DNA of 43,020 nucleotides. Origin: Bacteroidaceae bacterium (lineage in GTDB: Bacteria > Bacteroidota > Bacteroidia > Bacteroidales > Bacteroidaceae). Numbering within the stretch: the first letter of the stretch is position 1; the number at the start of each line of letters is the position of its first letter. The stretch lies in NCBI GenBank assembly GCA_024401215.1, contig JAKSLL010000025.1, forward strand, positions 1-43,020, read 5' to 3'. Positions 35,389 to 42,960 of this stretch are shown piece by piece. Made by a program: the position numbers and the translations under genes. The notes beneath the pieces were generated by a model. That model saw nothing but the letters and a program-made list of their open reading frames with translations, searched no databases and was not told where the DNA came from.

Positions 35389-36015
35389 TTATCTTATGTA
35401 GTGAGTTTCTGTGAGCTGCTCTTTGATTTTCGGTGAACCAAACTGCTCCATGCCGAGTTTGAAACTCTTTATCATAAATGCCATGTTGAGGGCCATCTGT
35501 CGCATGGTCTGCATGCCTTCAGCATCTTGTGTGACTTCTCCTGGTGAGGTGCCATGGGCTATTGTCCAGTATTGTGATGGCACTACAGGCATGTTGGTTT
35601 TCAGGAAGTATTTGTTGAGCACATCCATAGTCGCTGTTGCGCCTCCTCTGCGTGCTATGCATGCTGAAGCTCCTACCTTCATCGTCCAGTCGTTATGAAG
35701 GTTGGAGTAGAAGAGTCTGTCGAGGAGTGATATGAGAGTGCCGTTGGGTGATGCGAAATATACAGGAGAGCCAATGAGCATGCCGTCGCTGTCTTTCATC
35801 TTGTCGGATATGTCATTCACGATGTCTCCGAATTGGCAGATGCCATTGTTGTCCCAGCATTTGTTGCATGCTATGCATCCGTGGATTGTGCGGTGTCCCA
35901 CATGTATCCATTCTGTGTCAATGCCCTGCTCGTTGAGCACGCGTTCTGCCTCATGAAGCGCTGTGGCTGTGTTGCCGTTGGCTTTTGGACTGCCGTTTAA
36001 TATGATGACTTTCAT
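35389..36015 (-). CDS. NADPH-dependent FMN reductase/flavodoxin-like protein
   Basis: 208 residues. Starts MKVIILNGSPKANGNTATAL, the phosphate-binding loop for FMN. CIACNKCWDNNGIC near 48-61 carries the paired cysteines of the iron-sulfur-flavoprotein-like subclass, and LIGSPVYFASPNGTL follows near 80-94. It is a cytoplasmic oxidoreductase that reduces quinones or other acceptors. It lies between two esterase genes on the same strand, with gaps of 43 and 52 bases; a link to them is not obvious. Confidence 0.85.
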   Translation of the reverse strand: MKVIILNGSPKANGNTATALHEAERVLNEQGIDTEWIHVGHRTIHGCIACNKCWDNNGICQFGDIVNDISDKMKDSDGMLIGSPVYFASPNGTLISLLDRLFYSNLHNDWTMKVGASACIARRGGATATMDVLNKYFLKTNMPVVPSQYWTIAHGTSPGEVTQDAEGMQTMRQMALNMAFMIKSFKLGMEQFGSPKIKEQLTETHYIR

Positions 36016-36067
36016 TGTGTTTCGGTAATTTTTTATGTTAAGTAGTTTCTGTGTTTGTTGACAGGGA

Positions 36068-36925
36068 TTACTTTGCTATCAGCTGTTCGAGCCAGAGTCT
36101 CAGTTCTTCTTTCCACACATTAGCATAGTGGAAGTTCGTGTTTCCGAACCATCCGTGTCCGCCAGTAGGGTAGAGGTGCATAGATGCGCTCACTCCGTTT
36201 GCCACCAGTGCGTTATAATATTCGATGCTGTTGCGTACTGGCACAAGTCCGTCGTCCGAGCTTGCAGCAATAAATGCTGGAGGCGTGTCTCTTGTCACCT
36301 GCTTCTCATTGCAGTATTTCTCTACTATGTCTGCCGCTGCATTTTTGCCGATGAGATTCTCTCGTGATGGAGTGTGAGTGAATGCAGGGTCAAAGGAGAT
36401 TACAGGGTAGAACAGAATCTGGAAATCAAAACGCTGTGCCTCATTTTCATGATGTGTGGCTGCTGTTGCTGCGAGGTGTCCGCCAGCAGAGCATCCTTGA
36501 ATGCCTAACATCGTGAATCCGTATTCGTTCTGGTGCTCTTTCATTATGCGCATAGCCTCATGCACATCGTCGAGCGGCACCTCCTTGTGGGCATTCGGCA
36601 GACGGTATTTCAATACAGCATATACGATGCCTTGGCTTGTGTACCACTCTGCCATGTTATGACCTTCTGTCCCTTGCCACACCTGGCAGTAGCTGCCGCC
36701 TGGGCATGCTATTACAGCCAGTCCTTTGGGCTGCTCTGGCAGATATACAGTGAGTACGGGCTTTGTCACATTGACAACAAACTGTTCGTTGCCAGATTCC
36801 TCCGCTGTGATCTCATTGCTGGTTGGTGCGCCGTCATGCCAGAGGCTGAACACTTCTTTCTTGGTCTGTGCTGTCAGCATTGCGCTTGAAAGCATCAGTA
36901 TGTATAGCAAAAATGTCTTTCTCAT
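36068..36925 (-). CDS. Secreted alpha/beta-hydrolase (acetyl-xylan-esterase-like)
   Basis: 285 residues from the ATG at 36925, which gives the signal peptide MRKTFLLYILMLSSAMLTAQ; the extra 13 residues upstream are not signal-like. Oxyanion region CPGGSYCQVWQGTEG, nucleophile motif GCSAGGHLAA near 140, acid in ASSDDGLVPV, and the catalytic histidine in PTGGHGWFG. The family (BD-FAE/peptidase S9-like small esterases) is common in polysaccharide-utilisation loci. With the GH30 gene 125 bases upstream on the same strand it is likely part of a xylan- or glucan-degrading unit. Confidence 0.85.
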   Translation of the reverse strand: MRKTFLLYILMLSSAMLTAQTKKEVFSLWHDGAPTSNEITAEESGNEQFVVNVTKPVLTVYLPEQPKGLAVIACPGGSYCQVWQGTEGHNMAEWYTSQGIVYAVLKYRLPNAHKEVPLDDVHEAMRIMKEHQNEYGFTMLGIQGCSAGGHLAATAATHHENEAQRFDFQILFYPVISFDPAFTHTPSRENLIGKNAAADIVEKYCNEKQVTRDTPPAFIAASSDDGLVPVRNSIEYYNALVANGVSASMHLYPTGGHGWFGNTNFHYANVWKEELRLWLEQLIAK

Positions 36926-36998
36926 AATGATTCCTAATAGTGTATTATTGTTGTCGAATGTCATATTCTGCTAAGTGGCAGCTCAATCCATTGCTCAA

Positions 36999-37049
36999 TC
37001 TTAATTCTTAACTCTTAATTCTTAACTCTTAATTCTTAACTCTTAATTC
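36999..37049. repeat. TTCTTAA/CTCTTAA heptad array
   Basis: About seven units of CTTAATT/CTTAACT directly adjoin the GH30 stop codon. The array is the reverse complement of that at 13793-13871. Confidence 0.9.
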
Positions 37050-38549
37050 CTAAAAGCAGTATGTGTTGAATGAGTGCGCTTTGGTCTTGACATTCAGGTA
37101 TTTTGTGCCCACTTTCACGGATACCGTAGTGTCGCTGTCGGTGAAATTGCCTGCTGTCACCACATATCCTTTGGGATTGTGGAACACTACTACAGGAGTC
37201 TTGCTGTTCTCTCTGCCGCTATAGGCGATGATCTTAGTGCCAGGAGTGACAAAGTGACTGAAGTGTTTGTATGCGTAGTATTCTGCGGTGTAGCGGTATT
37301 TGAGTGTCTTGCTGTCAACTTGTATGAGGGCGTTCTGTGTCCATCCCCATGAAGACTCACCATTGTCTTTGAGAATAAAATTCCAGTTGTAATATTCGTC
37401 ACATCCGTTGCCGAGGTTGTCGGATATGAGGAAGAACGTGTGTTCGCCGTCTTTCCAAGCCATCTTTCCGTTGCCGCATTCGCTCTCCGACATCATGAAT
37501 CGCAGGTTAGGGTACAGCTTTCTCAATTCAGGCAGATTCTCGCGGCACTCCCACTGCGTGCCCACTCCATGTATGTTGCGCTGCATTGTCTTGTCATCTA
37601 GCACTTTGCGCACATAGTCGAGACGGTTGGAGTTGATGGTGCCAAACCACAGTTCGACTTCTGGATGTGTCTTTGTGAGGGCAGGGTGGAGATATTCATT
37701 GTTGAAGCGCAGCGCGCCCTCTGCTGTCCATGCACATCCAGGGTATGGGGTGTAGGAGTATGCCTCATTCTGATACATCACTTTTGTTATCGGCAGTCCC
37801 TGTTCTTGGTAGAGGTCGATGAATTTGCAGAACATGTTAGCGTACGCCTGCAAGTATCGAGGTTCCTGGATGAAATAGTCCTGTGAGGCAAGTCGTCGAG
37901 GGAACACGCCATCGCGATCGCCGAGCAGTTTCATCTCGTCGGGGTCGGTCGTGCCGTTGTCCATATATAGCAGATAGTCTTTGCGTGGGTCTTGGGTGTT
38001 GTATTTGCTTGACAGCACGCAGTAGTCCTGGTTTATCTTCATCCATGCAGGAGGGCTCCATGGACTCATGAAAAGCTGCAGCTGTGGACAGTATTTCTGA
38101 GCAGCTTTCGCAAGAGGGATGATAGTGCGCTTGTCGTGCTCGATGTTGAAATACTTGAGGGCGAAGTCGCCCGGTATGTCATCGCAGCTGTACCAGCCAT
38201 GGGCGTAGTCGTTGGCGTTCATCGACACACGTCCGTGAGTGAAGCGTAGGTCGCCGTCGGGTGCGAAGATGTTTCGCATGATTTCGTCTTGCTCGTTGCG
38301 TGAGAGCAGGAGGAAGGCCTCCCAGTCGAGTTCGTTGAATGTCGTGCCCCATGCTTTGAACTCCACCCCTTGGGTGTTGTTTCCAGCATCGGCAATTACC
38401 GTGCCTTCAGCTTTGGCGGACAGTGTTGTCTTGCCAGTCTGCCAAGCGGCATTTTCTGTTGTTGTGTATGTCGTCACTTTCTGGGCATGAGCGATGTTTG
38501 CCATGCTTCCGAGCAGCAAAGATAATGCTATTGATTTAAGTTTATGCAT
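37050..38549 (-). CDS. GH30-family glycosidase, secreted
   Basis: 499 residues. Signal peptide MHKLKSIALSLLLGSMANIAHAQ. A (beta/alpha)8 barrel with GH30 features: GVEFKAWGTTFNELDWEA near 60, LFMSPWSPPAWMK near 160, acid/base glutamate in VMYQNEAYSYTPYPGCAWT near 261, nucleophile glutamate in FMMSESECGNGKMAW near 353. The last 70 residues are the side beta-sandwich typical of the clan. Candidate activities in the family are beta-1,6-glucanase, xylanase or xylosidase, and glucosylceramidase; which one is not evident. No promoter box is obvious in the 96 bases upstream. Confidence 0.87.
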   Translation of the reverse strand: MHKLKSIALSLLLGSMANIAHAQKVTTYTTTENAAWQTGKTTLSAKAEGTVIADAGNNTQGVEFKAWGTTFNELDWEAFLLLSRNEQDEIMRNIFAPDGDLRFTHGRVSMNANDYAHGWYSCDDIPGDFALKYFNIEHDKRTIIPLAKAAQKYCPQLQLFMSPWSPPAWMKINQDYCVLSSKYNTQDPRKDYLLYMDNGTTDPDEMKLLGDRDGVFPRRLASQDYFIQEPRYLQAYANMFCKFIDLYQEQGLPITKVMYQNEAYSYTPYPGCAWTAEGALRFNNEYLHPALTKTHPEVELWFGTINSNRLDYVRKVLDDKTMQRNIHGVGTQWECRENLPELRKLYPNLRFMMSESECGNGKMAWKDGEHTFFLISDNLGNGCDEYYNWNFILKDNGESSWGWTQNALIQVDSKTLKYRYTAEYYAYKHFSHFVTPGTKIIAYSGRENSKTPVVVFHNPKGYVVTAGNFTDSDTTVSVKVGTKYLNVKTKAHSFNTYCF

Positions 38550-38645
38550 AGTATAAAGTATAGTATAAGTAGCAGTTTAGAATTAATTATTAGTATGTCA
38601 TAGAATATATGTTTTCCGCATCGCACCTTTATTTCTGTGATGATG

Positions 38646-39152
38646 TTATTTTTGATTTTTCAAAAGATATTGCAAGAAAGTCTTGCCCAGGTCAGTCAGA
38701 TAGTATTTCTGGCGAGGATGACGGGGTGTCTCCGGATGGGTGGGGGCAATAAGTTTTAGCTCAAGTGCAGGCTTTATATGTTCCTCTATAAAATGTGGCT
38801 TGCTCTTACGGGAACAGTTCGGGAACAGTTGCATCTCTTTTACTGTAAACGAGCCTTCCCTCATGCTGATAATCAAGGATTTTAACTGTTCGGAACAGTT
38901 CGTGAACAGCTGAGCACAAGTGGTGTTTAAATAGACATCATTTATAGACTGCTCGTAGGTTTTTGCATCATCCTTCACTATAACGCTGAATGCGGTCAGT
39001 AAGTCAACATTGAACTCAGCAGGTGGATTATGATTGTCACGCAAAGCGTCCTGCACCTCAGTAATTCCATGGTTGAACATGTTTACATAGTCAAAAGTAC
39101 GCATAATCTCTGCCACTACGTTGTTGCGATAGTCATTCTGGCGTTGGTGGTT
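38646..39152 (-). pseudogene. C-terminal remnant of an AlbA_2/ATP-binding DNA-binding-domain protein
   Basis: The fragment reads NDYRNNVVAEIMRTFDYVNM, then FNHGITEVQDAL and NPPAEFNVDLLTAFSVIV, which is the end of the ATP-binding domain of large AlbA_2-type putative transcription regulators (usually 400-550 residues). It ends with a winged helix (FTVKEMQLFPNCSRKSKPHFIEEHIKPALELKLI ... KYYLTDLGKTFLQYLL). The N-terminal two thirds are missing, and homology begins right at the tRNA-His terminator. The open frame continues through the terminator and the tRNA only by chance. An internal ATG at 39104 might still yield about 150 residues. Confidence 0.75.
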
Positions 39153-39156
39153 TAAA

Positions 39157-39192
39157 ACAAAAAAGAGTCTCGAGGAATCCCGAAACTCTTTT
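39157..39192 (-). terminator. Terminator of tRNA-His
   Basis: On the minus strand AGAGTTTCG pairs with CGAGACTCT (39181-39189 with 39164-39172, one G-T pair), flanked by AAAAA before and TTTTTT after. It begins 4 bases past the tRNA 3' end. Confidence 0.85.
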
Positions 39193-39195
39193 TGG

Positions 39196-39270
39196 GGTGG
39201 AGGGTCGGGCTCGAACCGACGACATTCAGAACCACAATCTGACGCTCTAACCAACTGAACTACATCCACC
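39196..39270 (-). tRNA. tRNA-His (GTG)
   Basis: Cloverleaf reads GGTGGATGTAGTTCAGTTGG ... anticodon loop TTGTGGT (GTG) ... T arm GTCGGTTCGAGCCCGAC, ending CCTCCACC. G-1 at 39270 pairs with C73, the histidine identity element. The acceptor stem has one mismatch (T7th position against C) in my pairing. The next bases are CC, so the full CCA end is not encoded. Confidence 0.93.
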
Positions 39271-39321
39271 ATGTTATGTCGCTTTCAGGTTGCTTGTTGC
39301 CTTGCTTCCCGATTGCGAGTG

Positions 39322-39352
39322 CAAAGGTATGCACTTTTTTGAAACTGACAAA
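39322..39352 (-). promoter_or_regulatory. Promoter of tRNA-His
   Basis: Minus strand TTTG (39352-39349), 19-base spacer, TACCTTTG (39329-39322): a full consensus match about 52 bases before the tRNA. The initial transcribed sequence GCACTCGC is the same as at the ffs promoter. Confidence 0.8.
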
Positions 39353-39432
39353 ATATTATGGAGAAAAAATACTGTAAAAACTGTTTTTTCTCTTTTGTCG
39401 GTGAATTTACGACACTTTTTGTGTGTAAGAAT

Positions 39433-39464
39433 GGGAAACAGACGCTTTGCAGGGCCTGTTTCCC
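39433..39464 (-). terminator. Probable terminator of folD
   Basis: GGGAAACAG (39433-39441) pairs with CTGTTTCCC (39456-39464), 29 bases after the folD stop. A second A/T-rich hairpin, GAGAAAAAA/TTTTTTCTC (39361-39392), lies farther on. Confidence 0.55.
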
Positions 39465-39492
39465 GTTATTGTTGCGATATTGTGAAAGTCGC

Positions 39493-40371
39493 TTATTTGT
39501 AGAATTCCTTCTTGCCTGCGCTCAATGTGTTCTTCATCAAAGAGCATATAGTCATAGGACCTACACCTCCTGGGACTGGAGTGATGAAAGAGCATTTTGG
39601 TGCTACATTCTCGAAGTCCACATCGCCATTGAGGCGGAATCCTGTCTTGCGTGTAGCGTCTGGCACGCGTGTTGTGCCCACATCTACAATCACAGCGCCC
39701 TCCTTCACCATGTCGGCAGTCACGAAGTTTGGCTTGCCTATAGCAGCGATGATGATGTCTGCCTGCTGGCATTCCTCTTTGAGGTTCTTTGAACGGCTGT
39801 GGCATACTGTCACAGTGCTGTCGCCATACTGCTTCTGTATCATGAGCTGTGCCATTGGCTTGCCTACGATGTTTGAGCGTCCAAGCACAACGCATTTCTT
39901 GCCTGATGTCTCGATGTTGTAACGCTTCAAGAGAGTCACGATGCCGAGAGGAGTGGCAGAAACGTAGCATGGCAGGCCGATAGCCATGCGGCCTACGTTG
40001 ATAGGGTGGAAGCCGTCAACATCCTTCTTGTAGTCGATGGCCTCAATGACTTTCTGCTCAGAGATGTGCTTTGGGAGAGGGAGCTGTACGATGAAGCCGT
40101 CAACATCAGGGTCGTTGTTGAGCTTCTCCACCTGCTCTAGGAGGAAGTCTTCTGTAATGTCGTCTTCGTAGCGGAGGAGGGTGGACTTGAATCCGCAAGC
40201 CTCGCATGCGAGAACCTTGTTCTTCACGTATGTCTCGCTTCCGCCGTCATGGCCTACGAGAATGGCAGCGAGATGAGGGCGCTTGCCTCCGCTCTCTACA
40301 ATCTGCTTTACTTCTTCTGCAATTTCAGCCTTGATGGCTGCTGCTGTTGCTTTTCCGTCAATTAACTGCAT
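39493..40371 (-). CDS. folD: Methylenetetrahydrofolate dehydrogenase/cyclohydrolase
   Basis: 292 residues, full length. Conserved blocks: [28 protein letters not shown] with the catalytic lysine in YVKNK (about 55), [13 protein letters not shown] near 95, [12 protein letters not shown] near 120, the NADP-binding [14 protein letters not shown] near 165, and [16 protein letters not shown] near the end. It interconverts 5,10-methylene- and 10-formyl-tetrahydrofolate for purine and formyl-Met synthesis. It follows ffh on the same strand but a hairpin between them suggests separate transcripts. Confidence 0.96.
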   Translation of the reverse strand: MQLIDGKATAAAIKAEIAEEVKQIVESGGKRPHLAAILVGHDGGSETYVKNKVLACEACGFKSTLLRYEDDITEDFLLEQVEKLNNDPDVDGFIVQLPLPKHISEQKVIEAIDYKKDVDGFHPINVGRMAIGLPCYVSATPLGIVTLLKRYNIETSGKKCVVLGRSNIVGKPMAQLMIQKQYGDSTVTVCHSRSKNLKEECQQADIIIAAIGKPNFVTADMVKEGAVIVDVGTTRVPDATRKTGFRLNGDVDFENVAPKCSFITPVPGGVGPMTICSLMKNTLSAGKKEFYK

Positions 40372-40439
40372 ATACTGTATGTGTTGATGTGTTTCTGTGT
40401 GCTGCCCTTCTGTGTTTTTGCAGATGGGCTATATAGCAA

Positions 40440-40481
40440 GAATGAGAATACGATGACTCTGCGTTCTTCGTATTCTCATTC
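40440..40481 (-). terminator. Stem-loop after ffh
   Basis: GAATGAGAATACGA (40440-40453) and TCGTATTCTCATTC (40468-40481) are perfect inverse copies with a 14-base loop, 14 bases beyond the ffh stop. The T-tract after it is weak (TTGCTATAT). Confidence 0.6.
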
Positions 40482-40494
40482 TCTATATTATGTG

Positions 40495-41856
40495 TTACAT
40501 TCTTGGCATACCCTTCATGCCTTGCATGCGCTGCATCTGCGCCATAGCGGCAGCCATCTTAGGGCTTGTCATCTGTCGCATCATCTTGCGCATCTGGTCG
40601 AACTGCTTTGTCATGCGGTTCACCTCGTCAATGGAGTTGCCTGAACCCTTAGAGATGCGCTGCTTGCGTGATGTGTTGATGCACTCAGGATGCTCGCGCT
40701 CGTAAGGTGTCATTGAGTTTATCATCGCCTCGACAGACTTGAAGGCGTTGTCGTCAATCTCGACATCCTTAATGGCTTTGCTTACGCCAGGTATCATTGA
40801 AGCGAGGTCCTTGATGTTACCCATCTTCTTGATCTGCTGTATCTGTCCGAGGAAGTCGTTGTAGTCGAACTTGTTTTTTGCAATCTTAGCCTGGAGCTTC
40901 TTCGCCTCCTTCTCGTCGAACTGCTGCTGTGCGCGCTCAACGAAAGATACGATGTCGCCCATTCCGAGGATGCGGTCTGCCATGCGGGCTGGGTGGAACA
41001 CGTCGAGAGCTTCCATCTTTTCGCCTGTACCCACAAATTTGATAGGCTTAGTCACTACCGTTCTGATAGAGAGCGCAGCACCGCCTCGGGTGTCGCCATC
41101 AAGCTTTGTGAGGATTACGCCGTCGATGTTGAGGCGTTCGTTGAATGTCTTTGCTGTATTTACAGCGTCCTGACCTGTCATGGCGTCAACGACAAGGAGC
41201 GTCTCGTCAGGGTTGACAGCAGCCTTGATCTGCTCAATCTGCTGCATCAGCTCTTCGTCGATAGACTGGCGGCCGGCGGTATCGACAATCACAACATCCT
41301 GACCGTTTGCCTTTGCTGCCTGGATGGCGTTGAGGGCAACCTGTACAGGGTCTGTGGCTCCTGGTTCAAGATAGCAAGGCACGTCCACCTGTTCTGAAAG
41401 GACACGCAGCTGCTCCATAGCGGCTGGACGGAAGGTGTCGCAGGCAGCGAGGAGTGGCTTCTTGTGGTTCTGTGTCTTGAGGCGGAGAGCGAGCTTGCCA
41501 GACATGGTGGTCTTACCAGCACCGTTCAAACCAGCCATGAGGATGACTGATGGGGCTCCTGTGCGGCCAGGGAGGTTGAGCTCTATTGCCTCTCCACCCA
41601 TGAGTTCTGTGAGTTCGTCATGAACAATCTTCACCATCAGCTGGCTTGGCTTCACGGCAGTGAGCACGTCCTGTCCAAGGGCTTTCTGCTTCACTGTGTC
41701 AGTGAAAGTCTTGGCAACTTTGTAGTTCACGTCGGCTTCGAGGAGCGCTTTGCGCACGTCCTTGAGAGTCTCAGCAACATTTATCTCGGTGATTTTGCCT
41801 TCACCTTTGAGTATTTTGAAAGAGCGTTCAAGTCTTTCTGAAAGATTTTCAAACAT
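40495..41856 (-). CDS. ffh: Signal recognition particle protein Ffh (SRP54)
   Basis: 453 residues. N domain from MFENLSERLERSFKILKGEG, GTPase G1 GLNGAGKTT near 108, G3 DTAGRQS near 192, G4 TKLDGDTRGG near 250. The methionine-rich M domain ends the protein (MTKQFDQMRKMMRQM and MAAAMAQMQRMQGMKGMPRM), which binds signal peptides and the 4.5S RNA. The RNA partner ffs lies 0.8 kb away on the opposite strand. The DedA gene is 10 bases upstream on the same strand, so the two are probably co-transcribed. Confidence 0.97.
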   Translation of the reverse strand: MFENLSERLERSFKILKGEGKITEINVAETLKDVRKALLEADVNYKVAKTFTDTVKQKALGQDVLTAVKPSQLMVKIVHDELTELMGGEAIELNLPGRTGAPSVILMAGLNGAGKTTMSGKLALRLKTQNHKKPLLAACDTFRPAAMEQLRVLSEQVDVPCYLEPGATDPVQVALNAIQAAKANGQDVVIVDTAGRQSIDEELMQQIEQIKAAVNPDETLLVVDAMTGQDAVNTAKTFNERLNIDGVILTKLDGDTRGGAALSIRTVVTKPIKFVGTGEKMEALDVFHPARMADRILGMGDIVSFVERAQQQFDEKEAKKLQAKIAKNKFDYNDFLGQIQQIKKMGNIKDLASMIPGVSKAIKDVEIDDNAFKSVEAMINSMTPYEREHPECINTSRKQRISKGSGNSIDEVNRMTKQFDQMRKMMRQMTSPKMAAAMAQMQRMQGMKGMPRM

Positions 41857-41865
41857 ATATGTGTA

Positions 41866-42498
41866 TTATTTCTTTATTCCTTTGTAAATGATATAGCCTA
41901 TTGCTGCTGCAACAAGTGCTATTGCTGTGTAGCCAATGATGTGGCTGTAATGGGATATGGTCTCAATGAGTTCGTCTTTCGGCATTGTGCTGTGGCATGC
42001 ATAGCCTATGCCTACGAGTATGCAGTTCCATATAGCCGCTCCTAAGCAGGTGTACAGCATGAAAGGCAGAAGGTTCATCTTCGCAAGTCCTGCTGGGATG
42101 CTTATGAGCTGGCGTATGGCAGGTATCATTCTGCCGATGAGTGTGCTTATTGCTCCATGCTTGTCGAAGTATGCCTCAGCCTTCTGCACCTTTTCTGCGT
42201 CGATGAGACACATGTGCCCGAAGCGTGAGTTGGCAAAGCCGTACACGATAGGGCGGCCGAGGAAAAATGCCAAAGCGTAGTTTATCAGTGCGCCAAACAA
42301 CGCTCCCACAGAACCGCTCAAAATAATCATAGGGAATGACATCTCGCCGCTCTCTGCTGCCATGTATGCTGCAGGAATCATCACCACCTCCGAAGGGAAT
42401 GGTATGAACGAGCTTTCGATAGTCATGAAAAGCACTATCCATCCGTAGTTCAAGTTGTCGAGTGCGCCGTTTGTTAGATTGATGATAAATTCTTCCAT
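41866..42498 (-). CDS. DedA-family membrane protein
   Basis: 210 residues from the ATG at 42498 (MEEFIINLTNGALDNLNYGWIVLFMTIESSFIPFPSEVVMIPAAYMA). The motif ESSFIPFPSEVVMIPAG-like, the re-entrant loop, GRPIVYGFANSRFG and GRMIPAIRQLISIPAGLAKMN are DedA signatures with the conserved arginines. Four to five hydrophobic segments are present. DedA proteins are thought to act as lipid (undecaprenyl phosphate or phosphatidylethanolamine) flippases. A -7 box ends only 8 bases before this ATG, so the mRNA may be nearly leaderless. Confidence 0.9.
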   Translation of the reverse strand: MEEFIINLTNGALDNLNYGWIVLFMTIESSFIPFPSEVVMIPAAYMAAESGEMSFPMIILSGSVGALFGALINYALAFFLGRPIVYGFANSRFGHMCLIDAEKVQKAEAYFDKHGAISTLIGRMIPAIRQLISIPAGLAKMNLLPFMLYTCLGAAIWNCILVGIGYACHSTMPKDELIETISHYSHIIGYTAIALVAAAIGYIIYKGIKK

Positions 42499-42506
42499 AA
42501 TGAGTG

Positions 42507-42514
42507 CAAAGATA
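42507..42514 (-). promoter_or_regulatory. -7 box directly in front of the DedA gene
   Basis: Minus-strand TATCTTTG (42514-42507) fits TAnnTTTG; the following ATG is at 42498. No TTTG at -33 spacing is visible. Transcription would start about 42503. Confidence 0.5.
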
Positions 42515-42585
42515 CGGATTTTCAGCGAATAATGATTATTGTGCGACAAAAAATGTGTGTGCTGCGCGAAAAAAAGCCTTAAAAG

Positions 42586-42617
42586 TTTGGCGGTTTCACT
42601 GAAAACACCTACCTTTG
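42586..42617 (+). promoter_or_regulatory. Promoter of ffs and tRNA-Thr
   Basis: TTTG (42586-42589), 20-base spacer, TACCTTTG (42610-42617): a full Bacteroidetes consensus. Transcription should begin near 42621, about 20 bases before the SRP RNA, and probably continues through tRNA-Thr to the terminator at 42923-42951. Confidence 0.8.
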
Positions 42618-42639
42618 CACTCGCTTTTAAGAAAGCTAC

Positions 42640-42738
42640 ATGGGTAAGTCCTGTACGGCCAGCTCCTTGTGAATCCTCCAGGGCTTGACCGCAGCAAAGG
42701 CAGCAGGTTGTAGCGGCGCGATGCAGATCGCTTACCCA
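42640..42738 (+). ncRNA. ffs: Signal recognition particle RNA (4.5S type)
   Basis: Ends GGGTAAG (42642-42648) and CTTACCC (42731-42737) pair and enclose a single long hairpin of about 95 bases. The core has the SRP-like asymmetric loops: TGTGAATCC, then CCAGG opposite GCAGCAAAGG. There is no open frame, and a strong promoter lies just upstream. It binds the M domain of Ffh, encoded 0.8 kb away. The closing loop (GGGCTTGACCGC) differs from the usual GGAA tetraloop core, but the arrangement fits. Confidence 0.8.
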
Positions 42739-42741
42739 CCC

Positions 42742-42815
42742 GCCTCTTTAGCTCAGTTGGCCAGAGCACGTGATTTGTAATCTCGGGGTCGTTGGTTCGA
42801 ATCCGACAAGAGGCT
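42742..42815 (+). tRNA. tRNA-Thr (TGT)
   Basis: Acceptor GCCTCTT/AAGAGGC (7 bp), D arm GCTCAGTTGGCCAGAGC, anticodon loop TTTGTAA (TGT), T arm GTTGGTTCGAATCCGAC, discriminator T at 42815. CCA is not encoded. The anticodon stem has one T-T mismatch. It starts 4 bases after the SRP RNA stem, so both are likely cut from one transcript. Confidence 0.95.
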
Positions 42816-42825
42816 CAAAGAGAAA

Positions 42826-42913
42826 GTTGTCGGTTCGATGCAAATCAATCCGACAAGAGGCTCAAAGAGAAAGTTGTCGGTTCGATGCAAATCAATCCGA
42901 CAAGAGGCTCAAA
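42826..42913 (+). repeat. Tandem 47-base repeat derived from the tRNA-Thr 3' end
   Basis: Two copies (from 42826 and from 42873) read GTTGTCGGTTCGATGCAAATC then AATCCGACAAGAGGCTCAAA. They repeat the T arm and acceptor 3' strand of tRNA-Thr (AATCCGACAAGAGGCTCAAAGAGAAA follows in the tRNA too) with about nine extra bases in the T loop. Each can fold a TTGTCGG/CCGACAA hairpin. They sit inside the transcript, between the tRNA and the terminator. Confidence 0.9.
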
Positions 42914-42914
42914 A

Positions 42915-42951
42915 CAAAAAAAGGTGTTTCCGTTTGGAAACACCTTTTTTT
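42915..42951. terminator. Rho-independent terminator after tRNA-Thr
   Basis: GGTGTTTCC (42923-42931), loop GTTT, GGAAACACC (42936-42944), with seven T after it and a run of A before it, so it can act in both directions. Confidence 0.93.
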
Positions 42952-42960
42952 GTTGTCTTA

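Noticed and set aside
38646-39272. Open frame running from inside tRNA-His to 38646 as one 208-residue gene
   Set aside because: The first 40 residues are a translation of the tRNA and its terminator; only the part after about 39152 resembles a protein.
42826-42913. Possible CRISPR array
   Set aside because: Only two adjoining units without unique spacers, clearly derived from the tRNA 3' end.
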